Assembly: GCA_001801865.1 (NCBI GenBank)
Contig: MGYT01000166.1
Span: 10,798 to 49,443, forward strand
Length of the DNA stretch: 38,646 nucleotides
Direction: 5' to 3'
Source: Gammaproteobacteria bacterium RIFCSPLOWO2_02_FULL_61_13
GTDB lineage: Bacteria; Pseudomonadota; Gammaproteobacteria; Eutrophobiales; Eutrophobiaceae
Position 1 is the stretch's first letter. Each line of letters opens with the position of its first letter. This document shows positions 23,088 through 34,878 of this stretch, piece by piece. A model generated the notes under the pieces. It did no database searches and was not told the origin of the DNA. It saw only the letters and a list, made by a program, of their open reading frames with translations. The position numbers and the translations under genes are program-made.

Positions 23088-24026
23088 TCACACAGCCAGC
23101 GATGGGACGTTTTCCGATCGACATGCCATCACTTGCGCACGCAACTGATTGAGCACATCCGTTACCGGAAGCCGATTCAGGTCGCGATCCGGTCCCACCA
23201 GCCACGCCGCTCCGGGCCCCCAGGGGCGATAGCGCGCCGGATCGCCGACACCGAAAAGGGTCAAGGTGGGTGTCTGCACCGCGGCAGCGATATGACCCAG
23301 GCCGGAGTCGTTGCCGACAAAGATTTGCGCCTGTTTGAGAACGGCGGCAGCCTCAAGCAGACCGGTCTTCCCGGTTAGATTCAGGCATGGAAATGGGGCG
23401 GCCGCGGCAATGGCGGCCGCGGGCAGCCGATCACCTGCGCTCCCCAGCAACACCACTGCGTCAAACTCGCCGTGCAACGACTCGGCCAACTCGATGAAGC
23501 GCCGTGCCGGCCAGATCTTGGGTGGCCAGTTCGCGCCCGGTCCCAGCGCCAGCAGGCGCCGGCCGGCAAACTCGCCCAGCAGGTTGCGCGCGAATTCGTG
23601 CTGGGCGGGACCAAGCCATATGCGTGGGGAAAACTTTTCCAGGTCCAGCGGTACACCTGACATGACACCGAGATGCTGTTGCACCGCATGCGGACCGGAT
23701 GCGCGCCCCTGCCAGCGAAAGAAACGGCGTCGTGCGCGGATCAGCAACGGCAGAAAATCCGTGCGCAAATCCACGACCAGGTCGTAGCGGACAGTGCGCA
23801 AATCGACCAGCAAACTGGCCAGGCCACGCAGCGCCCGCTGTTTATCCTTGTGGATGACGCGGCCAAGAAAAGGACAACCGGAAAAGATCTCGCTGGAACG
23901 GCGATCGCCAACAATGTCGACCCTGGCAGCCGGTTCGAAGGCGTGCAGGGCCTGTAATACCGGAGTGGTCATAATGGCATCACCGATATTGCTCAAACTG
24001 ACAAGCAGAAATCTGGGCGCGTTCAT
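23088..24026 (-). CDS. Glycosyltransferase family 9 (heptosyltransferase-like) protein
   Basis: This 312-residue GT9 protein has the start signature FLLVSLSNIGDAIMTTPVLQAL and the donor-site motif IFVGNDSGLGHIAAAVQTPTLTLFGVGDP. The central GPGANWPPKIWPARRFIELA block matches ADP-heptose:LPS heptosyltransferases. It is a diverged paralogue of the GT9 protein encoded at 21069-22025. Its ATG overlaps the mnmE stop by four bases, so a glycan gene is translationally coupled to a tRNA-modification GTPase. Inner-core heptose addition is the likely job but is inferred from the family only. Confidence 0.9.
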   Translation of the reverse strand: MNAPRFLLVSLSNIGDAIMTTPVLQALHAFEPAARVDIVGDRRSSEIFSGCPFLGRVIHKDKQRALRGLASLLVDLRTVRYDLVVDLRTDFLPLLIRARRRFFRWQGRASGPHAVQQHLGVMSGVPLDLEKFSPRIWLGPAQHEFARNLLGEFAGRRLLALGPGANWPPKIWPARRFIELAESLHGEFDAVVLLGSAGDRLPAAAIAAAAPFPCLNLTGKTGLLEAAAVLKQAQIFVGNDSGLGHIAAAVQTPTLTLFGVGDPARYRPWGPGAAWLVGPDRDLNRLPVTDVLNQLRAQVMACRSENVPSLAV

Positions 24027-25369
24027 TTGCCGATGCAGAACCGGGAAAAGATCTGGCCCAAAAGTTCATCCGCGCTCACGGTACCGGTAATCCGGCCCAG
24101 CGCGGTTTGCGCAAGGCGCAATTCTTCCGCCGCCAGTTCCAATGCGCCGCCCTCCTCCACCACCCGTGCCGCCTGCGCCACGGCAACGCCGGCCGCATCC
24201 AGCGCATGCAAATGACGGGTCTGCGCCAGCAGTACGTCCTCAGGACCAGCACCGCCGGCGACTGCCTCTTCCAGGATTTGCTGCAACAATTCGATACCCT
24301 CCCCGCTGCGGGCGCACAGCGACACCTCCCATCCATCCTGACATTCCTGCATCCCGGCTTTTGCCCCGCACAAATCTATCTTGTTACGTACCCGGACGCG
24401 GCGCTGCGCCGGCGGCAGCCGCGCCTTCAGTTCCGGCGGAACCTGCTGCATGGAATGGTCGCTCACCAGCAGAACCAGGTCCGCTTGCTCCAGCGCCAGC
24501 AAACTCCGGCGCACGCCTTCCTGCTCCACGGAATCCGCGCTGTCGCGAACGCCGGCTGTATCGATGATGGAAAGCCGCACCCCGCCCACCGTCATATCGC
24601 CCTCAATCGTGTCCCGGGTCGTGCCAGGGAGCACGTCGACGATGGCGCGGTCGGTGCCCGTCAGACGATTGAGCAAAGTTGACTTGCCGACATTCGGCGC
24701 TCCGGCGATGACCACGCGTAATCCGGCACGCAACAGGTTTCCGGCCCGCGCAGCTGCCAACACCTGCTGCAGTTGCCCGAGCCAGTTGCCTGCGTCCGCC
24801 TGCAACTGCCGGCGCCCGGGCAGATCCAGGTCTTCTTCGGGAAAATCCAGCGCCGCCTCAACCGCTACACGCAGCAAGCTCAGCCCATTCTGCAATACAG
24901 AAATGCGCCGTGAAAATTCCCCGTCCATGGCACGGACTGCGCAACGCGCAGCGCGCTCCGTCTGGCTGTTTATCAAATCCGCCACGGCCTCGGCCTGGAG
25001 CAGATCCATGCGCCCATTGAGAAAAGCCCGCTCGGTGAATTCTCCGGGCCGGGCCGGCCGCGCACCGAGTTCCAGCACACGCCGCAACACGAGGTTGGTG
25101 ACCACCGGGCCACCATGTCCCTGCAACTCAAGGACATCCTCGCCGGTATAGGAAGCGGGGGCGGCGAAATACAACAGCACGCCGTGATCAATTACCGCCG
25201 CGTCCGCGTCGAGGAATGCCCGGTAAGTTGCGCGCCGGGGATCAATCCCGGCGCCGGAAATCGCCTTTGCAATGGCGTGGCACATGGGGCCCGAGACCCG
25301 CACTATGCCTATCCCACCGCGCCCTGCGGGGGTGGCGATGGCGGCTATGGTATCGGCCGCCGGAGTCAC
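24023..25369 (-). CDS. mnmE: tRNA modification GTPase MnmE (TrmE)
   Basis: MnmE with MnmG makes 5-carboxymethylaminomethyl-type modifications at U34 of tRNAs. The 448-residue protein has the N-terminal folate-binding domain (DTIAAIATPAGRGGIGIVRVSG), a helical domain, the G domain with G1 GAPNVGKST (223-231), G3 DTAGVRDS and G4 NKID, and the C-terminal FCIGK with the conserved cysteine Cys446. The start is a GTG at 25369, three bases after the yidC stop. It is the fifth gene of the conserved rpmH-rnpA-yidD-yidC-mnmE operon. Its partner mnmG usually follows; here a heptosyltransferase-like gene does. Confidence 0.97.
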   Translation of the reverse strand: MTPAADTIAAIATPAGRGGIGIVRVSGPMCHAIAKAISGAGIDPRRATYRAFLDADAAVIDHGVLLYFAAPASYTGEDVLELQGHGGPVVTNLVLRRVLELGARPARPGEFTERAFLNGRMDLLQAEAVADLINSQTERAARCAVRAMDGEFSRRISVLQNGLSLLRVAVEAALDFPEEDLDLPGRRQLQADAGNWLGQLQQVLAAARAGNLLRAGLRVVIAGAPNVGKSTLLNRLTGTDRAIVDVLPGTTRDTIEGDMTVGGVRLSIIDTAGVRDSADSVEQEGVRRSLLALEQADLVLLVSDHSMQQVPPELKARLPPAQRRVRVRNKIDLCGAKAGMQECQDGWEVSLCARSGEGIELLQQILEEAVAGGAGPEDVLLAQTRHLHALDAAGVAVAQAARVVEEGGALELAAEELRLAQTALGRITGTVSADELLGQIFSRFCIGK

Positions 25370-25372
25370 GGC

Positions 25373-27010
25373 TCAGCCCGGGGTCTTTGTGCCACGCTCA
25401 ATGTTGCGCGTGATGAGCCACTGCTGGGCGATGGAGAGGATATTGTTTGCCACCCAATACACCACCAGTCCCGACGGAAAGAAGCCAAAGAAAATAGTGA
25501 AGGCGAAGGGCATGATCTGCATAACCTTCTCCTGTACCGGGTCCATGGGCGCGGGATTGAGCTTCTGCTGAATGAACATGGTCACGCCCATGATCAGCGG
25601 TAGCACCCAGTAGGGATCCGGCGCGGACAGATCCTTGATCCATAGAATGAACGGCGCCTGGCGCATTTCCACCGACTCCAACAGCACCCAGTACAGTGCA
25701 ATAAATACCGGTATCTGAATCAGGATTGGCAGGCAACCGCCAAAGGGATTTATTTTTTCCTCCTTGTAGATCTGCATCATGGCCTGGTTCAGGCGCGCAC
25801 GATCCTCCTTGTAGCGCTCCTGGATCGCCTTCAGGCGCGGCTGCACGCGCCGCATGTTGGCCATGGACCGGTAGCCGGCGGCGGAAAGGTGGTAAAAAAG
25901 GATCTTCAACAGCACCGTCACCAGAATGATTGACCAGCCCCAGTTTCCGGTCTGTTCATGCAACCACACCAGGCAGCGGAACAGCGGTTTCCCGATAAAC
26001 CACAGCGCGCCGTAATCAACAGTCAGATCCAGACCTTCCGCCGTTTCCGCCAGGACTCCCTGGATCTTCGGGCCGACATAAAGGCGCATTTCCGTATCCG
26101 CGCTGGCGCCGGCCGGGATCTCCAGCATCGGCGTGAATGCACCCACGGCGAACTGATTGTCTGCAAGAATGGAACTGTAATAGTGATAGGGCCGGTTGTT
26201 ATCCGCGGGGAGGATGGCGGCGATGAAATAATGCTGCAGCATCGCGACCCACCCGTTGACCACGTCGCGCGCTATCTTCTGTTCCATGAGATCGTCAAAG
26301 TCCACCTTCTCATAGCGTTGCTCCGGACTCGACAATACCGCGCCAATATAGGTGTAGATAATGCGCCACCCGCCGGTATCTGGCTTGGCGCGCTGAATTT
26401 GCGTGTAGCTTCTCCCTGCCCAGGCCGCCGTGGATCGATTTTCCACCCGGTAACGCACGTGGATCACGTAGCTGCCGCGCGTAAAGCGATATTCCTTGGT
26501 CACGGACAATTCGCCATCCTGCCACCGCAACGGGACTATCAATTCCTGCTGCCCCTTTGCCATCTGAAACTTGTCCGCCGATGCCTGGAACAGGTCCTTA
26601 TGCGATGGGCCGCCCGCGGAACCCACCAGTCCGCCCTGAATGACATACGCCTCAGGCGCTGCGGCATCGAGAATGACCAGCGGTATTTCAGGCCGGGACA
26701 GGTTCAGGGGGTAACCCGGCAACGCCAAGCGTTGAATGCCCGCGCCGCGTCGATTGATTTCCAGTTGCAGCACGTCCGTTTCCACAGATATGGGCCGTTC
26801 CGTGCCGGCCCCAATACTCGCGTTGATCGCACCTGCGTCAAATGACGGCGATGGCGGCGGCGATGCAGGTACCGGCAGCGGCGCGGCTGCGTCCGGACTC
26901 GCGGCAGGAACCGGGGCGGGAACCGGACTGTAATCTGACTCCCATGTCTGCCAGATCATGGATCCGACCAGCACCAGGGAGACCACGAGAATGAAGCGTA
27001 GATTTTCCAA
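25373..27010 (-). CDS. yidC: Membrane protein insertase YidC
   Basis: YidC inserts and folds inner-membrane proteins, alone or with SecYEG. The 545-residue product begins with the typical hydrophobic helix (NLRFILVVSLVLVGSMIWQ), then a Pro/Ala-rich linker, a large periplasmic beta domain (about 60-330) and five C-terminal membrane segments, including the hydrophilic-groove helix (WSIILVTVLLKILFY). The start is a TTG at 27010: GGAG lies seven bases upstream and the encoded LENLRF aligns with the usual MDNQRN start. The open frame extends to 27115 but would add an unrelated, yidD-overlapping leader. It lies four bases after yidD and three before mnmE. Confidence 0.96.
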   Translation of the reverse strand: MENLRFILVVSLVLVGSMIWQTWESDYSPVPAPVPAASPDAAAPLPVPASPPPSPSFDAGAINASIGAGTERPISVETDVLQLEINRRGAGIQRLALPGYPLNLSRPEIPLVILDAAAPEAYVIQGGLVGSAGGPSHKDLFQASADKFQMAKGQQELIVPLRWQDGELSVTKEYRFTRGSYVIHVRYRVENRSTAAWAGRSYTQIQRAKPDTGGWRIIYTYIGAVLSSPEQRYEKVDFDDLMEQKIARDVVNGWVAMLQHYFIAAILPADNNRPYHYYSSILADNQFAVGAFTPMLEIPAGASADTEMRLYVGPKIQGVLAETAEGLDLTVDYGALWFIGKPLFRCLVWLHEQTGNWGWSIILVTVLLKILFYHLSAAGYRSMANMRRVQPRLKAIQERYKEDRARLNQAMMQIYKEEKINPFGGCLPILIQIPVFIALYWVLLESVEMRQAPFILWIKDLSAPDPYWVLPLIMGVTMFIQQKLNPAPMDPVQEKVMQIMPFAFTIFFGFFPSGLVVYWVANNILSIAQQWLITRNIERGTKTPG

Positions 27011-27014
27011 GCGC

Positions 27015-27230
27015 CTACTCCGACGGGACCGGATCGACACCGCCCGCGCAAAACGGGTGACAGCGCAGTATGCGTCCCAACCCATATCTGATGCCGGCCC
27101 AGGTGCCGTGTACACGTAATGCCTCCAACATGTACTCGGAACAGGTCGGATGAAACCGGCACTGCCCGCCGAAATAGGGACTAAAGGCCAACCGATACAC
27201 CCGAATCAATCCCGTCAGCAGGGCGCGCAT
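27015..27230 (-). CDS. yidD: Membrane protein insertion efficiency factor YidD
   Basis: This 71-residue protein has the family signature FGGQCRFHPTCSEYMLEALRVHG and GRILRCHPFCAGGVDPVP, with three conserved cysteines, and a short amphipathic N-terminus. YidD is a peripheral inner-membrane protein that helps YidC-dependent insertion. I chose the ATG at 27230, with AAGGTGG upstream; it overlaps the rnpA 3' end by 16 bases. Gene order rnpA-yidD-yidC is nearly universal. It has the usual length. Confidence 0.95.
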   Translation of the reverse strand: MRALLTGLIRVYRLAFSPYFGGQCRFHPTCSEYMLEALRVHGTWAGIRYGLGRILRCHPFCAGGVDPVPSE

Positions 27231-27580
27231 GATGGTGCCACCTTTTGCGAATGCTTTTGCAGTGATGCCCACAGCTTTTCCGAATCGTTCACGTCCACTC
27301 GAGCCTGCGCCATGACCACCAGATCCACGCCCCCGAATTGATCCTGGTGCGTGCGGAAGTACTCGCGCACAATTCTTTTCAGGCGATTTCGCACCACGGC
27401 GGAGCGGATGCGGTTCCGGGCGATGGCAAACCCCAGGCGCGGGCGCTGCAACCCGTTTACGCGGGCAAGGATAACGAATTGCGAATCACTGGAACGCTGG
27501 CTGAAAGCAAAAACCGCTTTGAAATCCGCCGGGGTCCGGAGTCTGCTGGCGGGCGGAAATCTGCCCGTCGCGCAGGTCAC
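27215..27580 (-). CDS. rnpA: Ribonuclease P protein component
   Basis: RnpA is the protein subunit of RNase P; with the catalytic RNA (not in this window) it trims tRNA 5' leaders. The 121-residue basic protein has RLRTPADFKAVF near the N-terminus and the RNR signature block RSAVVRNRLKRIVREYFR. The start is a GTG at 27580, eight bases after the rpmH stop; no in-frame ATG gives a complete domain. Its length matches E. coli RnpA (119). It overlaps yidD by 16 bases. Confidence 0.95.
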   Translation of the reverse strand: MTCATGRFPPASRLRTPADFKAVFAFSQRSSDSQFVILARVNGLQRPRLGFAIARNRIRSAVVRNRLKRIVREYFRTHQDQFGGVDLVVMAQARVDVNDSEKLWASLQKHSQKVAPSCAPC

Positions 27581-27588
27581 AGGCGTGC

Positions 27589-27723
27589 TCAGGGCGTAAG
27601 CCGCTTTCTGCCCTTCGCGCGCCGCGACTTGAGTACCTTTCTTCCACCCTTGGTACTCATACGGGCACGAAAGCCGTGATCGCGCTTGCGCTTGATTTTG
27701 CTGGGTTGGTACGTCCGTTTCAT
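27589..27723 (-). CDS. rpmH: 50S ribosomal protein L34
   Basis: The 44-residue, Lys/Arg-rich protein begins [18 protein letters not shown] and contains [12 protein letters not shown], the universal L34 signature. It is the first gene of the leftward origin-proximal operon and diverges from dnaA across a 188-base gap. The ATG at 27723 gives the standard L34 length; the open frame upstream to 27789 has no homology. Confidence 0.98.
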   Translation of the reverse strand: MKRTYQPSKIKRKRDHGFRARMSTKGGRKVLKSRRAKGRKRLTP

Positions 27724-27775
27724 AATCGACTGAATCCTGGTTAACTGCTGGGAATACAAGCGAAAAAGGCGCGGT

Positions 27776-27805
27776 ATCTTACGAGCCACCCTTTCGCATT
27801 GTCAA
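27776..27805 (-). promoter_or_regulatory. Probable sigma-70 promoter of rpmH
   Basis: Read on the minus strand, a perfect -35 box TTGACA (27805-27800) is followed after 18 bases by TAAGAT (27781-27776) as the -10. Transcription would begin near 27769 and give a leader of about 45 bases before the rpmH ATG at 27723. A DnaA box lies 12 bases upstream of the -35, so DnaA could affect this promoter as well as dnaA's own. Confidence 0.6.
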
Positions 27806-27816
27806 TTTTGCCGGGC

Positions 27817-27825
27817 TGTGGATAA
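27817..27825 (-). promoter_or_regulatory. DnaA box (perfect TTATCCACA) between rpmH and dnaA
   Basis: The plus strand reads TGTGGATAA, the exact complement of the strong DnaA box TTATCCACA. It lies 87 bases upstream of the dnaA start, between the rpmH promoter and dnaA, which is where autoregulatory boxes are known in other gammaproteobacteria. It is the only good box in this 188-base gap, so the gap looks regulatory rather than a full origin. Confidence 0.75.
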
Positions 27826-27911
27826 CCCTTGGGAACGGGTATACACTCCAGCCCTCTCCTGTTTCATCAAGAAAACTCTAATAATAAAGTACACAGCTCT
27901 CGGGGCCACCG

Positions 27912-29231
27912 ATGTCAATCTGGGAAGTATGTTTGAATCGGTTGGAAGGGGAGCTTTCCGCGCAACAGTTCAACACCTGGATCCGGCCACTACAGGCGAT
28001 TGAGGCAGCGGAATCCATTCGACTGCTGGCGCCAAACCGCTTTGTGCTGGACTGGATCACGGAACAGTACCTGGAGCGGATCAGGAACCTGATTGGCAAT
28101 ATAACCAACGGTCGCGGCTGTAGCCTGTCCGTTGAGGTTGGTAGTAGTTCGCGTCAACCTGCCGGGCCCACGACAACCCAAACCAGTGACGCCCCGCCGG
28201 CACCGCGGCGACAATCGAACAACCTGAATCCCGCGTTCCGCTTTGAGACATTTGTCGAGGGAAAATCCAACCAACTCGCCCGGGCAGCATCCATGCAGGC
28301 CGCGGAAAACCCCGGCGCATCATACAACCCGCTGTTTATCTGCGGCGGTGTGGGCCTGGGCAAAACCCATCTGATGCAGGCCATCGGCCAGGGAATACTT
28401 CAGTACAAACCCGGTGCGAACGTCGCTTATCTGCATTCCGAACGCTTTGTAGCCGACATGGTACGGGCCCTGCAACACAACACTATCAATGAATTCAAAC
28501 GTTTTTACCGCTCTCTCGATGCCTTGCTGATTGATGACATTCAGTTCTTCGCCGGCAAGGAGCGCTCGCAGGAAGAGTTTTTTCACACCTTCAATTCCCT
28601 GTTGGAAGGGCGACATCAGATCGTGCTTACCTGTGATCGTTACCCAAGGGAAGTGAACCTGGAGGAGCGGCTTAAATCCCGTTTTGGCTGGGGGCTTACT
28701 GTTGCCATTGAACCACCGGAGTTGGAAACCCGTGTCGCAATAATAAAACAGAAGGCGGAACAGTCCGGCGTAGTGGTGCCGGATGAAGTTGCGTTTTTTA
28801 TTGCCAAGCGATTTCGGTCCAACGTGCGTGAATTGGAGGGCGCTCTTAACCGTGTAGTGGCCAACGCCCGGCTGACGGGAAATTCCCTTTCACTGGAGTT
28901 TGCGCAGTCCGCGCTGCGTGATTTGTTGTTACTCCAGGACAAGCAAGTGACACTGGAGAATATCCAGCGGACAGTGGCAGAGTACTATCAAATCCGGGTG
29001 GCAGACCTGCATTCAAAACGGCGGAATCGATCTATTGTCCGGCCAAGACAATTGGCGATGGCTTTGGCGAAGGAGTTGACCGGTCACAGTCTGCCCGAGA
29101 TTGGGGATGCCTTTGGGGGTCGCGATCACACCACGGTGCTGCACGCATGCCGCAAGATCGCGGTTCTTTGTCAGGAGGAAAGAAAGATGGAAGAGGATTA
29201 CAGGAATCTCGCGAACATCCTCACAAGCTGA
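27912..29231 (+). CDS. dnaA: Chromosomal replication initiator protein DnaA
   Basis: DnaA binds boxes at oriC, melts the AT-rich element and loads DnaB. The 439-residue product has the domain I start ([26 protein letters not shown]), a short domain II linker (about 85-105), the AAA+ domain III with Walker A GGVGLGKT (145-152) and Walker [10 protein letters not shown] (Asp208-Asp209), and domain IV with the DNA-binding signature [14 protein letters not shown] (around Arg404). It diverges from rpmH. dnaN follows after 182 bases that carry DnaA boxes and a strongly AT-rich tract. Confidence 0.98.
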   Translation: MSIWEVCLNRLEGELSAQQFNTWIRPLQAIEAAESIRLLAPNRFVLDWITEQYLERIRNLIGNITNGRGCSLSVEVGSSSRQPAGPTTTQTSDAPPAPRRQSNNLNPAFRFETFVEGKSNQLARAASMQAAENPGASYNPLFICGGVGLGKTHLMQAIGQGILQYKPGANVAYLHSERFVADMVRALQHNTINEFKRFYRSLDALLIDDIQFFAGKERSQEEFFHTFNSLLEGRHQIVLTCDRYPREVNLEERLKSRFGWGLTVAIEPPELETRVAIIKQKAEQSGVVVPDEVAFFIAKRFRSNVRELEGALNRVVANARLTGNSLSLEFAQSALRDLLLLQDKQVTLENIQRTVAEYYQIRVADLHSKRRNRSIVRPRQLAMALAKELTGHSLPEIGDAFGGRDHTTVLHACRKIAVLCQEERKMEEDYRNLANILTS

Positions 29232-29239
29232 GTAAAAAC

Positions 29240-29248
29240 TGTGGATAA
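29240..29248 (-). promoter_or_regulatory. DnaA box (perfect TTATCCACA) in putative oriC
   Basis: The plus strand reads TGTGGATAA nine bases after the dnaA stop codon, the exact complement of the consensus high-affinity DnaA box. It has the same orientation as the box upstream of dnaA. Confidence 0.75.
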
Positions 29249-29298
29249 ACCAGGACATACTCATGACAGTGCTCAACTTATTAGACGGATGTACGGGC

Positions 29299-29307
29299 TT
29301 ATACACA
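29299..29307 (+). promoter_or_regulatory. DnaA box (TTATACACA) at the edge of the AT-rich tract
   Basis: TTATACACA fits the accepted TTATNCACA consensus and is in the opposite orientation to the box at 29240. The AT-rich tract begins directly after it, so this box would sit next to the unwinding element. Confidence 0.65.
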
Positions 29308-29413
29308 GTAATTCAGTATAGTTCTATATTATTTAACTATATGATATTTATATGTTTTTTATACTTATAAACAGAAAAAAGCTCTACTAATAAGAGAAAT
29401 AGGGATAGATCTT

Positions 29414-30514
29414 ATGAAACTAACTATTTTAAGAGAAGACATTCTTCCCGCCCTGCAAATTGTTAATGGTGTAGTGGAGCGTCGTCAGACCTTACCCATA
29501 CTTTCGAATCTATTACTTAAAGTTGGACCAAAGTTGCTGACACTGACTGCCACGGATATGGAAGTGGAGTTGGTGGTGAGTTTGGATCGGGCCTCGCGCA
29601 GCGCTGGGGAGACAACGATCCCAGCTCGTAAACTTTTGGATATCTGCCGCTCATTGCCGGATAAATCCGAGTTGACGCTGGACCTGGAAGGGGATCGGGC
29701 GTCAATGACAGCGGGTAAAAATCGCTTCACCTTGGCGACGCTTCCTGCTGCAGAGTACCCATTGATCGAGATTGGCGAAAAGGTGGCTGAGGTTTCACTA
29801 CCACAGAAGCCGCTGAAAAGCCTTTTGGAACGTACCGCCTTTGCCATGGCGCAGCAGGATGTCCGCTATTACCTGAACGGGTTGTTACTGGAAATAGGCG
29901 GGGGCAAGGTACGGGCCGTAGCTACGGATGGGCACCGTTTGGCCCTGTGTGATGAACAGGTTGAAACTGCGAAAGGGGACCCGGTTCAAATTATTGTCCC
30001 GCGAAAAGGTGTGCTGGAATTGATTCGCCTATTGGATGAGAAAGGTGAAAACGCGGTGGTGCAAGTTAGCCGGAATCATATTCGGGTTGAGTTAGGGGGG
30101 TTGCAATTTACGAGTAAATTAATTGATGGAAAATTCCCCGATTACACGAAGGTTATTCCGATGGAGAGTCAGACACCCGTGATCGGTGACCGGGAGGAAC
30201 TGCGGCAGGGGTTTATTCGTGCCTCAATCCTTTCTAATGAAAAGTACCGTGGGGTCCGTGTGACTTTGGAGAAGAACCGACTTCGGGCGCTGGCTCACAA
30301 CCCTGAGCAGGAAGAGGCTGAAGTGGATGTGGAAGTAGACTATGCAGGCGGGAATGTAGAGATTGGTTTTAACGTTTCCTACCTGCTGGATGCCCTGGCA
30401 ATTATAAAAACCGAGAAAGTCAGAATGACCATTACTGACCCAGGCGCCAGTGCTTTGATAACGCCGGAGGGAAATGCCAGTTGTCGGTATGTCGTCATGC
30501 CTATGCGGCTGTAA
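29414..30514 (+). CDS. dnaN: DNA polymerase III beta subunit (sliding clamp)
   Basis: The clamp encircles DNA and tethers Pol III, Pol I, ligase and MutS/MutL. The 366-residue product begins MKLTILREDILPALQIVNGVVERRQTLPILSNLL and shows three repeated clamp domains; YYLNGLLLEI and GHRLALCDE lie in the middle domain, and the terminal CRYVVMPMRL is the conserved C-terminus beside the client-binding pocket. Its base composition is visibly richer in G and T on this strand than that of the left-arm genes, consistent with a leading strand moving right. recF follows after 42 bases. Confidence 0.98.
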   Translation: MKLTILREDILPALQIVNGVVERRQTLPILSNLLLKVGPKLLTLTATDMEVELVVSLDRASRSAGETTIPARKLLDICRSLPDKSELTLDLEGDRASMTAGKNRFTLATLPAAEYPLIEIGEKVAEVSLPQKPLKSLLERTAFAMAQQDVRYYLNGLLLEIGGGKVRAVATDGHRLALCDEQVETAKGDPVQIIVPRKGVLELIRLLDEKGENAVVQVSRNHIRVELGGLQFTSKLIDGKFPDYTKVIPMESQTPVIGDREELRQGFIRASILSNEKYRGVRVTLEKNRLRALAHNPEQEEAEVDVEVDYAGGNVEIGFNVSYLLDALAIIKTEKVRMTITDPGASALITPEGNASCRYVVMPMRL

Positions 30515-30556
30515 CGCATAAGTTGCAACTCACGCCGTATTCGCCGTCAGGAAGAG

Positions 30557-34067
<3,511 letters not shown>

Positions 34068-34081
34068 GCAGCCTGTTCGCG

Positions 34082-34756
34082 TCAACGCGGGCGTAAAGCC
34101 TTTGGTGTTCGCGCAACCACCCATACCTGGATCTCATTCGCGCCCGACCGAAGCAAGACCTTCGCCATCTCCTTTGCCGTGGCTCCGGTGGTGAGGATGT
34201 CGTCCACGATGGCGACTCGGCCGGTGACGACATCCCGCCCTGCAGCCGCAAAAGCGCCGTGTACATTCTTTCGTCGTTGGTTCGCAGTCAATCCCACCTG
34301 TTGTGGATGCGAACCAACCCGAACGATCTTGTCGGTGAGTACCGGAATGTCCAGTTCACGCCCTATCCCACGTGCCAGCTCCACTGCCTGATTGAATCCT
34401 CGATCCGCCAGGCGGTGGGGATGCGCGGGTACCGGAACCAATGCCTCCGGAAGGGGGGTGCCCGAAGCCAGTCCGCGCCGCACCATCTCTCTGGCCAGAA
34501 ATGCTCCCCAAAAAACCGATCCGAAATATTTGAACTCGTGAATTACTTTATCGATGGGGTAGGCGAAGGTATATGGAACCACGAGGCACTCCCAGCATGG
34601 GGGCCTGACCTGGCAGGCAACACACACTGGAGACGGTGACGGCAGGCCACAACGGTTGCAGGCCGTGGCAAGACGCGGCAGGTCGCGGTCGCACCCACGG
34701 CAAATCAGGTCTGCGCAGCTGGCGCCGCATAATGCGCAGGGAAATTCCCGGTACAT
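34082..34756 (-). CDS. comF: ComF / GntX family phosphoribosyltransferase-like protein
   Basis: This 224-residue protein has an N-terminal zinc-binding region (CALCGASC, CRGC, CNRCGLP, CVAC) and a C-terminal phosphoribosyltransferase fold with the PRPP-site motif VAIVDDILTTGATAKE. Members are ComF in naturally competent bacteria and GntX in E. coli, needed for DNA uptake or for using DNA as nutrient; the precise reaction is unknown. The ATG at 34756 is preceded by GGAG six bases away. An in-frame ATG at 34840 would add 28 residues but lacks a ribosome-binding site and reaches into the bioB promoter. It diverges from bioB, as in many gammaproteobacteria. Confidence 0.9.
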   Translation of the reverse strand: MYREFPCALCGASCADLICRGCDRDLPRLATACNRCGLPSPSPVCVACQVRPPCWECLVVPYTFAYPIDKVIHEFKYFGSVFWGAFLAREMVRRGLASGTPLPEALVPVPAHPHRLADRGFNQAVELARGIGRELDIPVLTDKIVRVGSHPQQVGLTANQRRKNVHGAFAAAGRDVVTGRVAIVDDILTTGATAKEMAKVLLRSGANEIQVWVVARTPKALRPR

Positions 34757-34811
34757 CCTTGTCTCCTGTCGTCGCGTCCCAGCAGCGGTTAACCTGACCC
34801 GCAACCAGAAG

Positions 34812-34840
34812 TTGACACCGGGCCTCGGGTTTCCAATCAT
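34812..34840 (+). promoter_or_regulatory. Probable promoter of the bioBFCD operon
   Basis: TTGACA (34812-34817) and AATCAT (34835-34840) are separated by 17 bases, a good -35 with a fair -10. Transcription would begin near 34847, giving a short leader that includes the strong ribosome-binding site before bioB. I looked for an E. coli-type BirA operator (TTGTAAACC and its inverted copy) and found none. Confidence 0.45.
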
Positions 34841-34861
34841 GGTGCCAGATTTACGCCCCTG

Positions 34862-34872
34862 GAGAGGAGGAG
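34862..34872 (+). promoter_or_regulatory. Unusually strong ribosome-binding site of bioB
   Basis: GAGAGGAGGAG ends six bases before the bioB ATG. It offers an uninterrupted Shine-Dalgarno match much stronger than most in this window. It fixes the bioB start at 34879. Confidence 0.6.
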
Positions 34873-34878
34873 CAATCC

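Larger units (their letters stand above)
29232..29413 (+). other. Putative oriC: dnaA-dnaN intergenic region
   Basis: This 182-base gap contains two strong DnaA boxes (29240-29248 and 29299-29307), a one-mismatch box (29365-29373) and a tract from about 29308 to 29400 made almost entirely of A and T, in sharp contrast to the GC-rich surroundings. Boxes next to an easily melted tract are the expected layout of a replication origin and DNA-unwinding element. Xanthomonas-type genomes place oriC here, while Pseudomonas uses the rpmH-dnaA gap. The region must also hold any dnaN promoter. The call is by pattern; GC-skew was not computed. Confidence 0.65.

Noticed and set aside
29365-29373. TTATAAACA as a third DnaA box
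   Set aside because: One mismatch at a conserved position and it lies in a tract where A/T words occur by chance; mentioned only as weak support for oriC.
34757-34878. BirA operator upstream of bioB
   Set aside because: No inverted pair resembling TTGTAAACC was found; GGTTAACC near 34790 is too short to support a claim.
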